DNA from: Bog-756 sp963845485
Lineage (GTDB): Bacteria; Actinomycetota; Acidimicrobiia; Acidimicrobiales; RAAP-2
Direction: 5' to 3'
DNA: 64,000 nt
NCBI GenBank assembly: GCA_963845485.1
Contig: CAWJSI010000007.1
Coordinates: forward strand, 1 to 64,000
In this document: positions 1-8,460 of the stretch, piece after piece
Layout: each line of letters opens with the position of its first letter
Numbering within the stretch: the stretch's first letter is position 1
Program-made: the position numbers and the translations under genes
The notes under the pieces: model-generated
Databases searched by the model: none
What the model saw: the letters and a program-made list of their open reading frames with translations, nothing else
Told to the model about the DNA's origin: nothing

Positions 1-1228
1 AGTTGGTGTGGATCTTGTAGGTGGCAACGACGAGCATGACCACCACGATGGCCAGGCCCACGGCAATGCTCCAGGCCGGATGCCTGGCCAGCAGCTTCGA
101 TCGCCGGATCGGGTTCTCCACGAGGTAGTAGGTGATCACGGCGGCGCCGAGCGAGGCGGCCACCAGCTCCAGGCGGGTGCCCGCCCCGAGCGGGGTGGTG
201 GCGTCCTGTTCGGCGATGGTGAGGATCGGCCAGTGCCACAGATAGATGGAGAACGAGAGCTTGCCCACCCACCGGAGCGGGCGGGTGCCCAAGACCAGCT
301 CGGGGCCTCCGGCCCGCGCCGCCACCCCACCCACGATGATGAGCGCCGCCCCGCCCACCGGGATGAGGGCGATCCATCCCGGGTACTGGGTGGTGGTGGA
401 GAAGTGGGTGGCGGCGACGAAGACGAGCGCCACCCCCACCCAGGCCAGGACGGCGGCCACCTTGGGATCGATCCTGCTCCACAGCGCCGATCCCGCCGCC
501 ACGAATCCACCCAGGGCCAGGGCCCACGCGTGGGTGAGGGTGCCGAAGTAGGCGGCGGCTCCGTTGGCCGCCGTGTCGTGGATGGACCAGGCGTAGGACC
601 CGACGGCCACCAGGGCTGTGAACACCAGCACCCTCGACTGGATGGAGAACCTGCGCCCGATGGCACAGAGCAGGGCGATGGCTGCCGGGTAGACCACGTA
701 GAACTGTTCTTCCACCCCGAGCGACCAGAAGTTCTGGAGGGGTGACGGCGGGAGCTGGCCCGAGAAGTAGTTGGTGCCCACCGCGGCGAAGTGGATGTTC
801 CCGAGGAAGACCGCCACCCACCGGGCGTCGTTGGCCACTTCGTCGCCCCGGATGAATCCCAGCCACCGATAGCTGGCCAGCACCGTGAGGATGACGACCA
901 GGCCGGTGGCGGGGAGTATGCGCCGGGACCGTCGGGCGTAGAACTCGGCAAAGTGGGGCCGCCCCGACGAGGCCACTCTCCGCAGGAGCAACTTGGTGAT
1001 GACGAAGCCGGAGATGACGAAGAACACGTCAACCCCGACATACCCACCACCGAACCACGGGGTGCCGGCATGGAAGGCGACCACCATTCCGACAGCGATG
1101 GCCCGAAGTCCTTCGACGTCCGGGCGCCACGTGCGGTCGAGGTCGATCCCGCCATCGGCTTCGTGGGGTGGGCGCTCGACCAGGGCGCCGACCGGAGTGC
1201 CCTCCTCGGTGGCCTCTGCGTCCGGCAC
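1..1228 (-). CDS. Acyltransferase 3 (OafA/YrhL-like) membrane protein, partial
   Basis: Integral membrane O-acyltransferase that would transfer acyl groups to cell-surface sugars. Reading the minus strand gives the family start DVEGLRAIAV, then GYVGVDVFFVISGF, a NFWSLGVEEQFY block, about eight further hydrophobic helices, and FSIYLWHWP near the end of the visible part. These are hallmark motifs of acyltransferase family 3. The frame stays open to the left edge, so the C-terminus is missing. I chose the GTG at 1228, about 10 nt after the stop of the upstream SGNH gene; the start is uncertain. In many OafA proteins the SGNH domain is fused at the C-terminus; here it is a separate gene placed first, so the two probably work together. 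Confidence 0.85.
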   Translation of the reverse strand, partial: MPDAEATEEGTPVGALVERPPHEADGGIDLDRTWRPDVEGLRAIAVGMVVAFHAGTPWFGGGYVGVDVFFVISGFVITKLLLRRVASSGRPHFAEFYARRSRRILPATGLVVILTVLASYRWLGFIRGDEVANDARWVAVFLGNIHFAAVGTNYFSGQLPPSPLQNFWSLGVEEQFYVVYPAAIALLCAIGRRFSIQSRVLVFTALVAVGSYAWSIHDTAANGAAAYFGTLTHAWALALGGFVAAGSALWSRIDPKVAAVLAWVGVALVFVAATHFSTTTQYPGWIALIPVGGAALIIVGGVAARAGGPELVLGTRPLRWVGKLSFSIYLWHWPILTIAEQDATTPLGAGTRLELVAASLGAAVITYYLVENPIRRSKLLARHPAWSIAVGLAIVVVMLVVATYKIHTN

Positions 1229-1238
1229 GCCAGGGGCC

Positions 1239-2294
1239 TCAGGTGAGGTCCGGCTTGAGGGCCGTGCCGAGGACTCCGGTGAGGTACTTGGTGTAGAGCC
1301 CGTCGACGTGGTAGCCGTCGACGGTGTAGGCGACGATCCCGTGGATGATGGGTGGGCAGACCCGAGCACAGAACCAGGGCACCTCGTTCACGATCGTCGC
1401 CCCGTGCTGGGTGGCCGCCGTGGCCAGTGCGGCGATCCGGTGGTTCTCGTCCGAGTTGGGTGGGAACGAGCAGGCCTGGATCGAGCTGTGACCCTTCGAG
1501 AGGCAGATGGTCGGGTTCTGTCCCGAACTGCCCGGCGAGGGAAAGCCGCTGAGCACCACGAGCTTGGTGCCGGTCGGGAGCTGGCCGATGAACGAATTGA
1601 AATCGGCGTGAGTGACCTTGGGTGAGGCCAGGCCCGACCCCGAGTTGGTCAGCTCCAGGTCGACCGAGGTGGAGATGACGACGGCTTCGGGCGCCAGCGA
1701 TCTGATCGTCGAGATCACGAACTTGTGCCAGGCGGTGCAGGCCGGCCACGACGCGTTGGACAGGGTGCCGTTGTTGTTGACCCGGAACGAGCCGATGGCT
1801 GCCGGGCACCCGTTCTTCGAGAGCAGGACCAACTTGGTCTTGGCCGCGGTGGCCACGCTGTTCAAGGCGTTGAACCACATCTCGGCCCGCGAATCGCCGG
1901 TCAGCACGATGGTGCGAGTGCCGTCGGGATCGCCGAAGGTGCAGCTGGCCACGTTCTCGGTGGCGACAAAGGTGTCCGGCGGGGTGCACTGGGGTGAGTA
2001 CCCGGATCCGACCACGTCCTGGGTGGTCAGGTCCTGGAGGGGCGGCTCCACCTGTTGGGGCACGGACCGTTGTGACGAGGCCTGCTTCACCGCCGCTTCG
2101 ACCTGTTGCTCGGTGGCCGGCTGGGTGACCGCAGTGTTGGCCGACACGGCCACTGCCGCCGTCAGCGGTGTCGGGGTCGTGCCCGTACCGGTCATGACCG
2201 CGGCGGTGACCACCGTTGCGGTGAGGAGTAGCGGGAGCACACCCAGAGAAGCCAACGGCCGAACCAAGGTGTGAATGCGGTTCGCCGTACGCAC
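1239..2294 (-). CDS. Secreted SGNH-type hydrolase/transacylase domain protein
   Basis: Predicted secreted protein of 351 residues with an N-terminal hydrophobic segment (about residues 12-35) and then a low-complexity Thr/Ala/Val stretch. The nucleophile block LTGDSRAEMW puts Ser135 in a GDS motif, and DGYH near residues 326-329 gives the Asp-x-x-His of the SGNH fold. Such domains usually sit at the C-terminus of acyltransferase-3 proteins and complete transfer of the acyl group outside the membrane. The acyltransferase gene follows with about 10 nt spacing, which supports a two-gene operon. Start is GTG with an upstream GGAAGGGG ribosome site. Substrate is unknown. Confidence 0.8.
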   Translation of the reverse strand: MRTANRIHTLVRPLASLGVLPLLLTATVVTAAVMTGTGTTPTPLTAAVAVSANTAVTQPATEQQVEAAVKQASSQRSVPQQVEPPLQDLTTQDVVGSGYSPQCTPPDTFVATENVASCTFGDPDGTRTIVLTGDSRAEMWFNALNSVATAAKTKLVLLSKNGCPAAIGSFRVNNNGTLSNASWPACTAWHKFVISTIRSLAPEAVVISTSVDLELTNSGSGLASPKVTHADFNSFIGQLPTGTKLVVLSGFPSPGSSGQNPTICLSKGHSSIQACSFPPNSDENHRIAALATAATQHGATIVNEVPWFCARVCPPIIHGIVAYTVDGYHVDGLYTKYLTGVLGTALKPDLT

Positions 2295-2481
2295 CCGTCG
2301 CCCCTTCCTTGTGCTCGTCCGATCAATCGGTGGACAACCCGCAGAAATGGTGACACACCATCTCGGCTAAGGGCCAGCTGGGAGGCCGTATTGGTGGACA
2401 TGACGGCCCCTGTCCCATCCGGTGGAGTGGACGGGTCACGCAGGGTGAGATTCTGGCCCTCCAGACGAGGCCGACCGTCGG

Positions 2482-2487
2482 TAGTCT
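2482..2487 (+). promoter_or_regulatory. -10 box TAGTCT of a leaderless-type promoter
   Basis: TAGTCT lies exactly 6 nt before the ATG at 2494, so transcription would begin at or next to the start codon. No Shine-Dalgarno sequence is visible, consistent with leaderless translation. Confidence 0.5.
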
Positions 2488-2493
2488 CTGTCC

Positions 2494-3360
2494 ATGACCA
2501 CTGCCGCGGCGAACGGGATGACCATCGAGTACGAGACGTTCGGAGACTCGGGGTCCCCGCCGGTCCTGTTGATCATGGGGCTCGGCGGGCAGCTCACCGC
2601 GTGGGATGCGGACTTCTGCCGCGGGCTGGCCGCCGAAGGGTTCTACGTCATCCGTTACGACAACCGGGACGTGGGCCTGTCCACCTGGTTGGACGAAGCC
2701 GGTGACCCCGACATCGGCGCCCTCTTGGTCGGCACGGGCCACGCGCCCTATGCCATCGCCGACATGGCCGCTGACGCTGCCGGCCTGCTCGACGCCCTCG
2801 GCATCGCCTCGGCCCACATCGTCGGGGTGTCCATGGGCGGGATGATCGCCCAGACCTTCGCGCTCGACTACCCCGAGCGCACCCGGACCTTGGTGTCCAT
2901 CATGTCCACCACCGGCGACCCCACCGTCGGCCAACCCCATCCCGAGGCCCTGGCCACGCTGATGGTGCCGCCGGCCACCACCCGGGAAGAGGCCATCGAG
3001 TTGGGCGTCAAGGGCTGGCGGGTCATCGGGTCGCCCGGGTTCGGCTTCGACGAGGACAGCGTGCGTGAGCGGGCTGCCGCGGCCTACGACCGGGCCACCC
3101 ATCCGGCCGGGTTGGCCCGACAGCTGGCGGCCATCATCACCCAGCCCGACCGCACTGCTTCCCTGGCGTCGGTCACCGTGCCCACCCTGGTCATCCACGG
3201 TGAGGCCGATCCGCTGGTCGACCCGTCGGGGGGTCGGGCCACCGCGGCGGCGATCCCCGGGGCGGAGCTCACACTCATCCCCGGCATGGGACACGACCTG
3301 CCGCTCGAACTGAGCGACCGGTTGATCGCCGACTTCACCGCCCACTTCGGTCGCGGGTAG
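2494..3360 (+). CDS. Alpha/beta hydrolase
   Basis: Cytosolic alpha/beta-hydrolase-fold enzyme of 288 residues, normal length for the family. The oxyanion region LIMGLGGQLTAW, the nucleophile elbow GVSMGG (Ser113), the acid in HGEADPLVD (Asp239) and the histidine in GMGHDLP (His267) form a complete catalytic triad. It resembles esterase or lactonase-like hydrolases, but the substrate cannot be inferred. It is transcribed away from the SGNH gene and alone, ending at a hairpin before the next, convergent gene. Confidence 0.9.
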   Translation: MTTAAANGMTIEYETFGDSGSPPVLLIMGLGGQLTAWDADFCRGLAAEGFYVIRYDNRDVGLSTWLDEAGDPDIGALLVGTGHAPYAIADMAADAAGLLDALGIASAHIVGVSMGGMIAQTFALDYPERTRTLVSIMSTTGDPTVGQPHPEALATLMVPPATTREEAIELGVKGWRVIGSPGFGFDEDSVRERAAAAYDRATHPAGLARQLAAIITQPDRTASLASVTVPTLVIHGEADPLVDPSGGRATAAAIPGAELTLIPGMGHDLPLELSDRLIADFTAHFGRG

Positions 3361-3378
3361 CCGGGTCCTCTGACCCGG
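3361..3378. terminator. Hairpin between convergent genes
   Basis: CCGGGT and ACCCGG arms around a 6-nt loop begin directly after the hydrolase stop and face the convergent gene ending at 3424. There is no T-run, so termination is inferred from position and stem only. Confidence 0.45.
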
Positions 3379-3423
3379 GTGCGTCAGGACCCCTACCCCG
3401 ATCCGACTGACCAGCCTGACCGG

Positions 3424-4149
3424 TTAGAGGCGCTTCACGGCCAATGCGGTCAGTTGCTTGGACAGCGCGGTGGGGAAGGGACTCTGCAGGGAGGTGAACG
3501 TCACGGTTTCGTTGGTGGTCCCCTTCAGGTAGTCGACCACCGTGAGCTCCACGTTCAGCGTCTGCCCCTGCACCGTGACCGGTAGGTAGGCCGTGAAGTT
3601 GGCCTGATGGCCGGCGAAGTCGGTGTTGGGCGATCGGGTGACCTGGATGGTGCCGATGGTGGCGCCCGATCCGAACTCGGCGACCAGCGTGGCCTTGGTC
3701 GTCCCGTTGAGGACGGTGGTGAGACAGCTGGGTGTCTTGGCGTTGGCCAGGGAGTCGTAGTCGGCTTTGGCTGACTTGACCGACGGGGAGACGGCGATGC
3801 TGTCACTCACCGTCATCAGCTTGTTGGCGCTCTGGAAGTCGGGGCTGTTGGCCGAAGGCGGGTTGTCGTCGATGACTTTGGTCGACACCCCCACACAGGT
3901 GGCCAACTGGGCCGCCCCGGGAATCGACGAGTTGCCGTTCGACGACGGCATCGATGTCCAGCCCGCCGGTAGATCCCGGAGCACCAGCAGGTGTTTCTTG
4001 GCTTGGGCCACCTCGGATCTGGTGGTGGACGAACCCGCCGCACCCGCCGCACCGGCCATCGTGGCCGACAGGACGCTCACCGCCAGCACCATCACCCCGA
4101 GCCTCGTCGTCGTGGTGCCGCCCCTCCGTGCGTGCCGCATCGTTCCCAT
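3424..4149 (-). CDS. Secreted protein of unknown function
   Basis: Protein of 241 residues with an arginine-rich N-terminus and a hydrophobic segment (about residues 18-38, ending AGAAGAAGS), a likely Sec signal. The mature part reads like a soluble extracellular domain, with LPAGWTSMPS near residue 60 and alternating beta-type segments. I do not recognise a catalytic motif. It stands alone, convergent with the upstream hydrolase and divergent from the DUF3224 gene. It could be a substrate-binding or structural exported protein; function not assigned. Confidence 0.7.
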   Translation of the reverse strand: MGTMRHARRGGTTTTRLGVMVLAVSVLSATMAGAAGAAGSSTTRSEVAQAKKHLLVLRDLPAGWTSMPSSNGNSSIPGAAQLATCVGVSTKVIDDNPPSANSPDFQSANKLMTVSDSIAVSPSVKSAKADYDSLANAKTPSCLTTVLNGTTKATLVAEFGSGATIGTIQVTRSPNTDFAGHQANFTAYLPVTVQGQTLNVELTVVDYLKGTTNETVTFTSLQSPFPTALSKQLTALAVKRL

Positions 4150-4350
4150 CCCTCGTCGTCGCCGTCGGTCCCAGCGGACTGGGCCTGTGAATACCGCTCG
4201 TTCAACTTTGGTACCCCGTGGCGACCTAACGCAATCACCCGCATGCCAGATCGCGCATGGCAGGCGTGTGGCACCCTCCTGTCAGACTTGGCGTCAGCCG
4301 TCGACGTCCCGAGGGATTCGGGTCGGTCCACTCGATTGGAAGGGAGCCCC

Positions 4351-4734
4351 ATGGCACTGCAGGCGCGATTTCAGGTAGACGGAGCGGAGCCCACGGCGGT
4401 CGCCGGTCTCGAGGGGGACTGGGTCCACGTGCTCACCTTCGCCAAGACATTCACCTCGGGCATCGTCGGTACCGCCACCACGCTGTTCATGACGGCCGGT
4501 ACCGAGGAGGGATCACGCTCGTACGTGGCCACCGAGCGGGTCGAGGGACGCACCGACGACGGCCGAGAGGGCACCCTCGTGATCCAACACGGCGGGCTCG
4601 AGTCCGACCCGGACACCTGGTTCGGCCACATCGTCCCTTCGACCGGCACCGGTGACTTCGTCGGATGGTCGGGAGCGGCCCGCATCGTCCACGACGACGA
4701 GGGCGCCTACTTCGACATCCGGCTCGATCCCTGA
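4351..4734 (+). CDS. DUF3224 family protein
   Basis: Small protein of 127 residues matching the DUF3224 pattern: an all-beta fold with FTSGIVGTATTLFMTAG in the middle and GSGDFVG-like GTGDFVGWSGAARI near the end. The family is of unknown function and is often read as a small ligand-binding barrel. The ATG at 4351 is preceded by GGAAGGGAG at ideal spacing, which fixes the start; the longer upstream open frame is not used. Monocistronic, with a non-coding gap of about 200 bp upstream. Confidence 0.8.
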   Translation: MALQARFQVDGAEPTAVAGLEGDWVHVLTFAKTFTSGIVGTATTLFMTAGTEEGSRSYVATERVEGRTDDGREGTLVIQHGGLESDPDTWFGHIVPSTGTGDFVGWSGAARIVHDDEGAYFDIRLDP

Positions 4735-4870
4735 ACCGGCCCGGTCGGCGAACGGGCCACGCTCTCGGCTCGCCTGTCGGGGTCGGGTGAATCAGGGCAA
4801 CGGACCCGTGGATGATCGGCCCTACACGACCGGTACCACCGTCGACTGAGCCTCCGTGCGCCCGTCGGTG

Positions 4871-5431
4871 CTACTCGGTCCGTGCCGCCCGCAGGGCCTC
4901 GATCTCCCAGTGAGCGGCCTCGACCTCGGCCCTGGCCTGTCGGAGGGCGACCTCCGTCGATGCGGCCTTGGACAGAGTGGCCAGCGCATGCAGGTCCTGC
5001 TCGGTCCACTCGTGGGGCACAGAATCCATGACGCAGAACGTTCCGAGGATGTTGCCGTGCTCGTCTTCGATGGCGTAGCCGGCCCAGGCCGCGGCGTCGA
5101 ACCCCTCGATGGCCGGGTCACCGATCGTTCGGGGATCGCTGCGGGAGTCCTCCACCACGAGGGGTCGGCCGGTGGCCACGACGAACTTGCAGAACGAATA
5201 CTCATTGGGGGCGGCGAGGGCCGAGTCCTCGGGAAAGCCCACCGCGCTGAGGGCGGTGGTGTTCTCGGCATCCACGAGGGTGATGCACCCCCGGGGAGCA
5301 CCGGTCAGTTCGATGGCCAGCTCCAGCAACCGGTCAAAGGCGTCGTCGGAATGGCTGCCCACCAATCCCGATCGACTGACGGCGCCTACGCGGATGGGGT
5401 CCCGCACCCCGGCCTGCCAATCGACTCTCAC
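4871..5431 (-). CDS. GAF domain sensor protein
   Basis: Protein of 186 residues consisting of one GAF domain (about residues 25-160) followed by a charged helix rich in Ala/Glu/Arg, likely a short coiled coil. Blocks such as ITLVDAENTTALSAVGF, SFCKFVV, VVEDSRSDPR and FCVMDSVP match the GAF family, which binds small ligands or chromophores. No output domain is present. Its ATG overlaps the stop of the sigma factor gene by 4 nt (ATGA), so the two are translationally coupled. Inference: it senses a signal or partners with the regulatory circuit of that sigma factor. Confidence 0.85.
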   Translation of the reverse strand: MRVDWQAGVRDPIRVGAVSRSGLVGSHSDDAFDRLLELAIELTGAPRGCITLVDAENTTALSAVGFPEDSALAAPNEYSFCKFVVATGRPLVVEDSRSDPRTIGDPAIEGFDAAAWAGYAIEDEHGNILGTFCVMDSVPHEWTEQDLHALATLSKAASTEVALRQARAEVEAAHWEIEALRAARTE

Positions 5432-6114
5432 GGCTCGAGGCTACCGGTGGCATCGGTGGTGGCGAGCGGCTCCTCGTCGTCATCGGACCCGGTGCGTTCG
5501 GTGCGCAGGCCGCTCAGGCCGTCGCTCACCTCCAGACGGTGCAGGCCCCGCCTGATCCTCGACTTCACGGTTCCTTCAGGAAGTCGGAGCTCGAGGGCGA
5601 CGGCCCCGTAGGCCATCCCGTGGTAGAAGGCCAGCTCGATGGGTATCCGCTCGTCCGTGGGGAGCCGGGCCACCGCATCGCGCAGCTCGCTGGCCGATTC
5701 GGCGCCGATCATGGCCGCGTCGGTGTCCTCTGAGGGTGGCTCGATGTTCTCGGCCAGCTCCCGCCGTCGACGCGCCGTCTCCGAACGCACCACGTCGATA
5801 CTGCGGCCTCGGGCCATCAGCCGGAGATAGGCGAGGACCGTTCCCCGTTGGGGGTCGAACTTCTGAGGAGCGAGCCAGAATCCCACGAACACTTCGGAGA
5901 TCACGTCCTCACAGCTGGCCCGGTTCCCGAGGATCATGTGAGTCACCGCGGCGACCGACTCGACATGGCGGCGCCGGAGTTCGGCGAAGGCGTCGACCTG
6001 GCGGAGGACCACCGCATTGGCCAACACCCCGTCCGACCATTCGTCGAGGGGTGGTGATTCGCTGGGGCCGGCCGCTGAGGCATCATGACCCGACGATTCG
6101 CCCTGCAGGCTCAC
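5428..6114 (-). CDS. Sigma-70 family (ECF-like) RNA polymerase sigma factor
   Basis: Region 2 is seen in DAFAELRRRH ... CEDVISEVFVGFW ... YLRLMARGRSIDVVRSE, and region 4 in AVARLPTDERIPIELAFYHG ... LPEGTVKSRIRRGLHRL, the order and spacing expected for ECF sigma factors. About 228 residues if the GTG at 6114 is used; a GTG at 6126 is equally possible, and no clear ribosome site decides between them. The C-terminal 25 residues are acidic and end at the ATGA overlap with the GAF gene. No anti-sigma gene is visible beside it, so the GAF protein may be the regulatory partner. Confidence 0.85.
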   Translation of the reverse strand: MSLQGESSGHDASAAGPSESPPLDEWSDGVLANAVVLRQVDAFAELRRRHVESVAAVTHMILGNRASCEDVISEVFVGFWLAPQKFDPQRGTVLAYLRLMARGRSIDVVRSETARRRRELAENIEPPSEDTDAAMIGAESASELRDAVARLPTDERIPIELAFYHGMAYGAVALELRLPEGTVKSRIRRGLHRLEVSDGLSGLRTERTGSDDDEEPLATTDATGSLEP

Positions 6115-6251
6115 AACGGGTGCCACCGATCCAACTGCGGAGAACGGCGTTGGCCGGTTCTCGTGGACCCTCGTTCCTGAAGGTTGGATCAACCCTAGTC
6201 GGCGCCCGTCCTTTGATCTCGGCCCGCTGGGGATGGGCTGCGACGGGGCCG

Positions 6252-6311
6252 GCCGGTGTCGAACCAGCCAATGTCGATCCGGCCGGAGTCGACTCGGCCG
6301 GTGTTGACCCA
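6252..6311. repeat. Four tandem 15-bp units
   Basis: Four consecutive 15-bp units of the form GCCGGNGTNGANNCN lie in the gap between the sigma factor start and the methyltransferase stop. They give a Pro-Ala-Gly-Val-Asp type repeat if translated on the plus strand, but no believable gene contains them. The gap of about 250 bp holds nothing else I can name. Confidence 0.55.
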
Positions 6312-6380
6312 GCCGCTGGCCAACGTGGCGCCAGCACCGGGGCGGTTCCCGTCGGCCTGGCGGCCGGCCCGTTGTGGGCT

Positions 6381-7076
6381 TCAGCCGGTCGCCGCTGTGA
6401 GCTTGACGAATCGTGCGGTGAGGAGCCAGGGGACGGGCTTGGTCCCGAACTCCCGCATGGCTTCCATCAACAGGCCGGCTTCCGCACAGGCCGAAACATA
6501 GGCACCGAGGGGCCGGTGCATGCTGACGAAGGTCATGCGGAGACCGTTCCGCTCCATCGCGTCCTCGTAGCGTCGTTCCGCCAGGTAGGGGAGCGTCACC
6601 CTCACCTCCTCGGTGTGCATGGTTTCGGGGTCCTGGGCACTGGCCATGGGGTGCACGAGTGCCACACACAGATGTCCACCGGGCCGGAGTATCCGGGCGA
6701 TCTCGAGAACCGTGTTGGCCAGATCGTCCATGTCGAGCAGGGACATGCAGGCCACCACCGTCGGGCTGGTCGAATTGCCGAAGGGTAGGTGGGCACCGTC
6801 GGCCTGCACCACGGTGAGGCGTTGGGGCCCGTTCCGAGCCGCGTAGGCCAGTGCGGCTGACTGCTCGACGCCCACGACCGCGGCGCCCAGTTCGAGCAGC
6901 TTGCGACCGGCCCGACCCTCGCCACAGCCCACCTCGATGACCGGCCCCTCGAGGGGATGGGGGAGGAGGGCGGCCAACTCCGGCCAGGTTCCCTGCCAGA
7001 AGCCGTCGTGGCCTTGGGTCCGGGCCCAGGCGACCCAGTCGTCGGCGTTGGCTTCCCAGGCGTCCCGGAGCGTCAC
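6381..7076 (-). CDS. Class I SAM-dependent methyltransferase
   Basis: Soluble methyltransferase of about 231 residues. The SAM-binding motif I is VIEVGCGEGRAGRKL, followed by an acidic residue in VVGVEQS, motif II region VQADGAHLPFG, and ILRPGGHLCVALVHP typical of motif IV/post-IV. The YLAERRYEDAMERNG segment may bind substrate. It belongs to the Methyltransf_11-like group; the substrate is unknown. The start is uncertain: GTG at 7076 or TTG at 7085; the longer open frame upstream has no supporting ribosome site. Confidence 0.8.
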   Translation of the reverse strand: MTLRDAWEANADDWVAWARTQGHDGFWQGTWPELAALLPHPLEGPVIEVGCGEGRAGRKLLELGAAVVGVEQSAALAYAARNGPQRLTVVQADGAHLPFGNSTSPTVVACMSLLDMDDLANTVLEIARILRPGGHLCVALVHPMASAQDPETMHTEEVRVTLPYLAERRYEDAMERNGLRMTFVSMHRPLGAYVSACAEAGLLMEAMREFGTKPVPWLLTARFVKLTAATG

Positions 7077-7315
7077 CTGGGTCAAGTTAGATGACTGAAT
7101 CCGTGCCGTGTCGGCCGATGACGTGGTGTGGGTGCGAACGTGATCGGTCCGGTCGGCACGACCATCCCTGTCGGTCAGACTCCCTCGCTCCATTCGGCCA
7201 GCGGAGTAGGTTCGCCTCTGATGAGCTGTGCGAAGAACCAGTCCGTGGGCGATGGGCCGGTGGGCGGGAGGGTGACGGGGGGCACCATCTCGGGGGCTCG
7301 TGCCGAGGCGGGCCG

Positions 7316-8026
7316 TTGACCTACACCGACATCCCGGCCAACTGGTATCCCGATCCTTCAGGAGGGGGAGGCCTGCGCTACTGGGACGGCAGGACGTGGA
7401 CCGCACATGTGGCCCCACCCGCTCCCGCCTACTACCCGCCCTACGGCCCCTGGGGTCCCCCACCGTGGAAGGGCGCACAGCTGGGCCGACCGGCGACCGG
7501 GCCGGCGGCCCTCGCCACCCCGTGGCGCCGCCTCGGGGCCCGAGCCCTCGACTGGCTGCTCATGGTCCCCGTCTTTGCCATCTTGTTGACGGTGGGCCTC
7601 CTCATCTTCGCTCCCCGCTTCGGCCCCATCTTCCCCGACGTCAACACCGAACAGGCCAACCCACCGACGCCGGGCTTCGTCTGGATCTACCTGACCGTCA
7701 TCGCCTGTGTCTTCCTGACCGGGCTGATCATGGTGGCCTACGAGACGGTGGCGGTGGCCAGGTTCGAGCGGACCTTCGGTATGGCCTGGCTCCACATCCG
7801 GCCCGTGCGGACCGACAGCGGTGGGACACTCGGCTGGGGCCGGGCCTTCGGCCGGGCCGCCATCTACTGGCTCGCCGGCCTCCTCGGCTGGATCGGGTTG
7901 CTCGACCCCCTGTGGTGCCTGTGGGACGACAAGCGCCAGTGCCTGCACGACAAGGTGGTGGACTCCATCGTCGTCAACGACCCCGCCACACGGGCGGCCG
8001 GTGGCGTGCCGGCCGTGGCGACCTAA
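7316..8026 (+). CDS. DUF2510-RDD family membrane protein
   Basis: About 236 residues. The N-terminus carries a DUF2510 module (NWYPDPSG ... LRYWDGRTWT), a Pro/Tyr-rich linker follows (PAYYPPYGPWGPPPW), and then an RDD domain with membrane helices (LDWLLMVPVFAILLTVGLL, VWIYLTVIACVFLTGLIMV, AIYWLAGLLGWIGLLDPLW) and the terminal LHDKVVDSIVV signature. This architecture is common in Actinomycetota. RDD proteins are implicated in transport or envelope roles, but no substrate is known here. I use TTG 7316 because a GAGGCGGG ribosome site precedes it; the longer in-frame extension is low-complexity and unsupported. Confidence 0.85.
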   Translation: MTYTDIPANWYPDPSGGGGLRYWDGRTWTAHVAPPAPAYYPPYGPWGPPPWKGAQLGRPATGPAALATPWRRLGARALDWLLMVPVFAILLTVGLLIFAPRFGPIFPDVNTEQANPPTPGFVWIYLTVIACVFLTGLIMVAYETVAVARFERTFGMAWLHIRPVRTDSGGTLGWGRAFGRAAIYWLAGLLGWIGLLDPLWCLWDDKRQCLHDKVVDSIVVNDPATRAAGGVPAVAT

Positions 8027-8046
8027 CCGGTCGGGACCCGGCCCGG

Positions 8047-8460
8047 TCAGACAGGATCGGAGAGGGTCTGGTCGAGGTGGGCGAGGATCGCCGGCCAGGA
8101 GTCGGCGTGCTGTTGCCTGGCGCCGGCATCGGCGAAGCCGCGGTGGGTGAGTCGGAGCCGGGTGCCCGGGTCAGCCTCGGTCAGTTCCACCCGGACCACG
8201 GTCTCGGCTCCCTCGGTCCCACCCCGCCCCGTGACCCAGGTCTGTTCGATGAGGACGCCAGGCTCCAGGGCCAGGAATCGCCCGTAGTGCGGGTGATGGA
8301 CACCTTCGTGGACGACCTCGAACCAGTACGGCTCACCCACCACGGGATTCATCCTGACCGCCCCCGGCGTGGCGAACCAGATGTCGAAGCGCTCGGTCCA
8401 GGCCCGGTAGATGGACATCGGTGGGGCGGACATGGTCCGGTCCACCGTGCATGAGGTCAT
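8047..8460 (-). CDS. SRPBCC / AHSA1-like domain protein
   Basis: Protein of 137 residues with the START-like fold of the AHSA1 group: AWTERFDIWFATPGAVRMNP, YWFEVVHEGVHHPHYGRFLALEPG and the final WPAILAHLDQTLSDP helix. Such proteins bind hydrophobic ligands or act in small toxin-antidote or polyketide contexts; the ligand is unknown. ATG at 8460 (MTSCTVDRTM) is the likely start. The 5' end lies inside the open reading frame of the membrane protein upstream, which reads through to 8333 in another frame; see that entry. Confidence 0.8.
   Translation of the reverse strand: MTSCTVDRTMSAPPMSIYRAWTERFDIWFATPGAVRMNPVVGEPYWFEVVHEGVHHPHYGRFLALEPGVLIEQTWVTGRGGTEGAETVVRVELTEADPGTRLRLTHRGFADAGARQQHADSWPAILAHLDQTLSDPV

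Noticed and set aside
136..1989. Long minus-strand open frame of 617 codons
   Set aside because: It is a shadow in another frame of the SGNH and acyltransferase genes; its product is Arg/Pro/Ser-rich and has no family motif.
6083..6337. Minus-strand open frame containing a Pro-Ala-Gly-Ser-Thr repeat
   Set aside because: It arises from the 15-bp tandem repeats and overlaps the sigma factor gene; no start signal.
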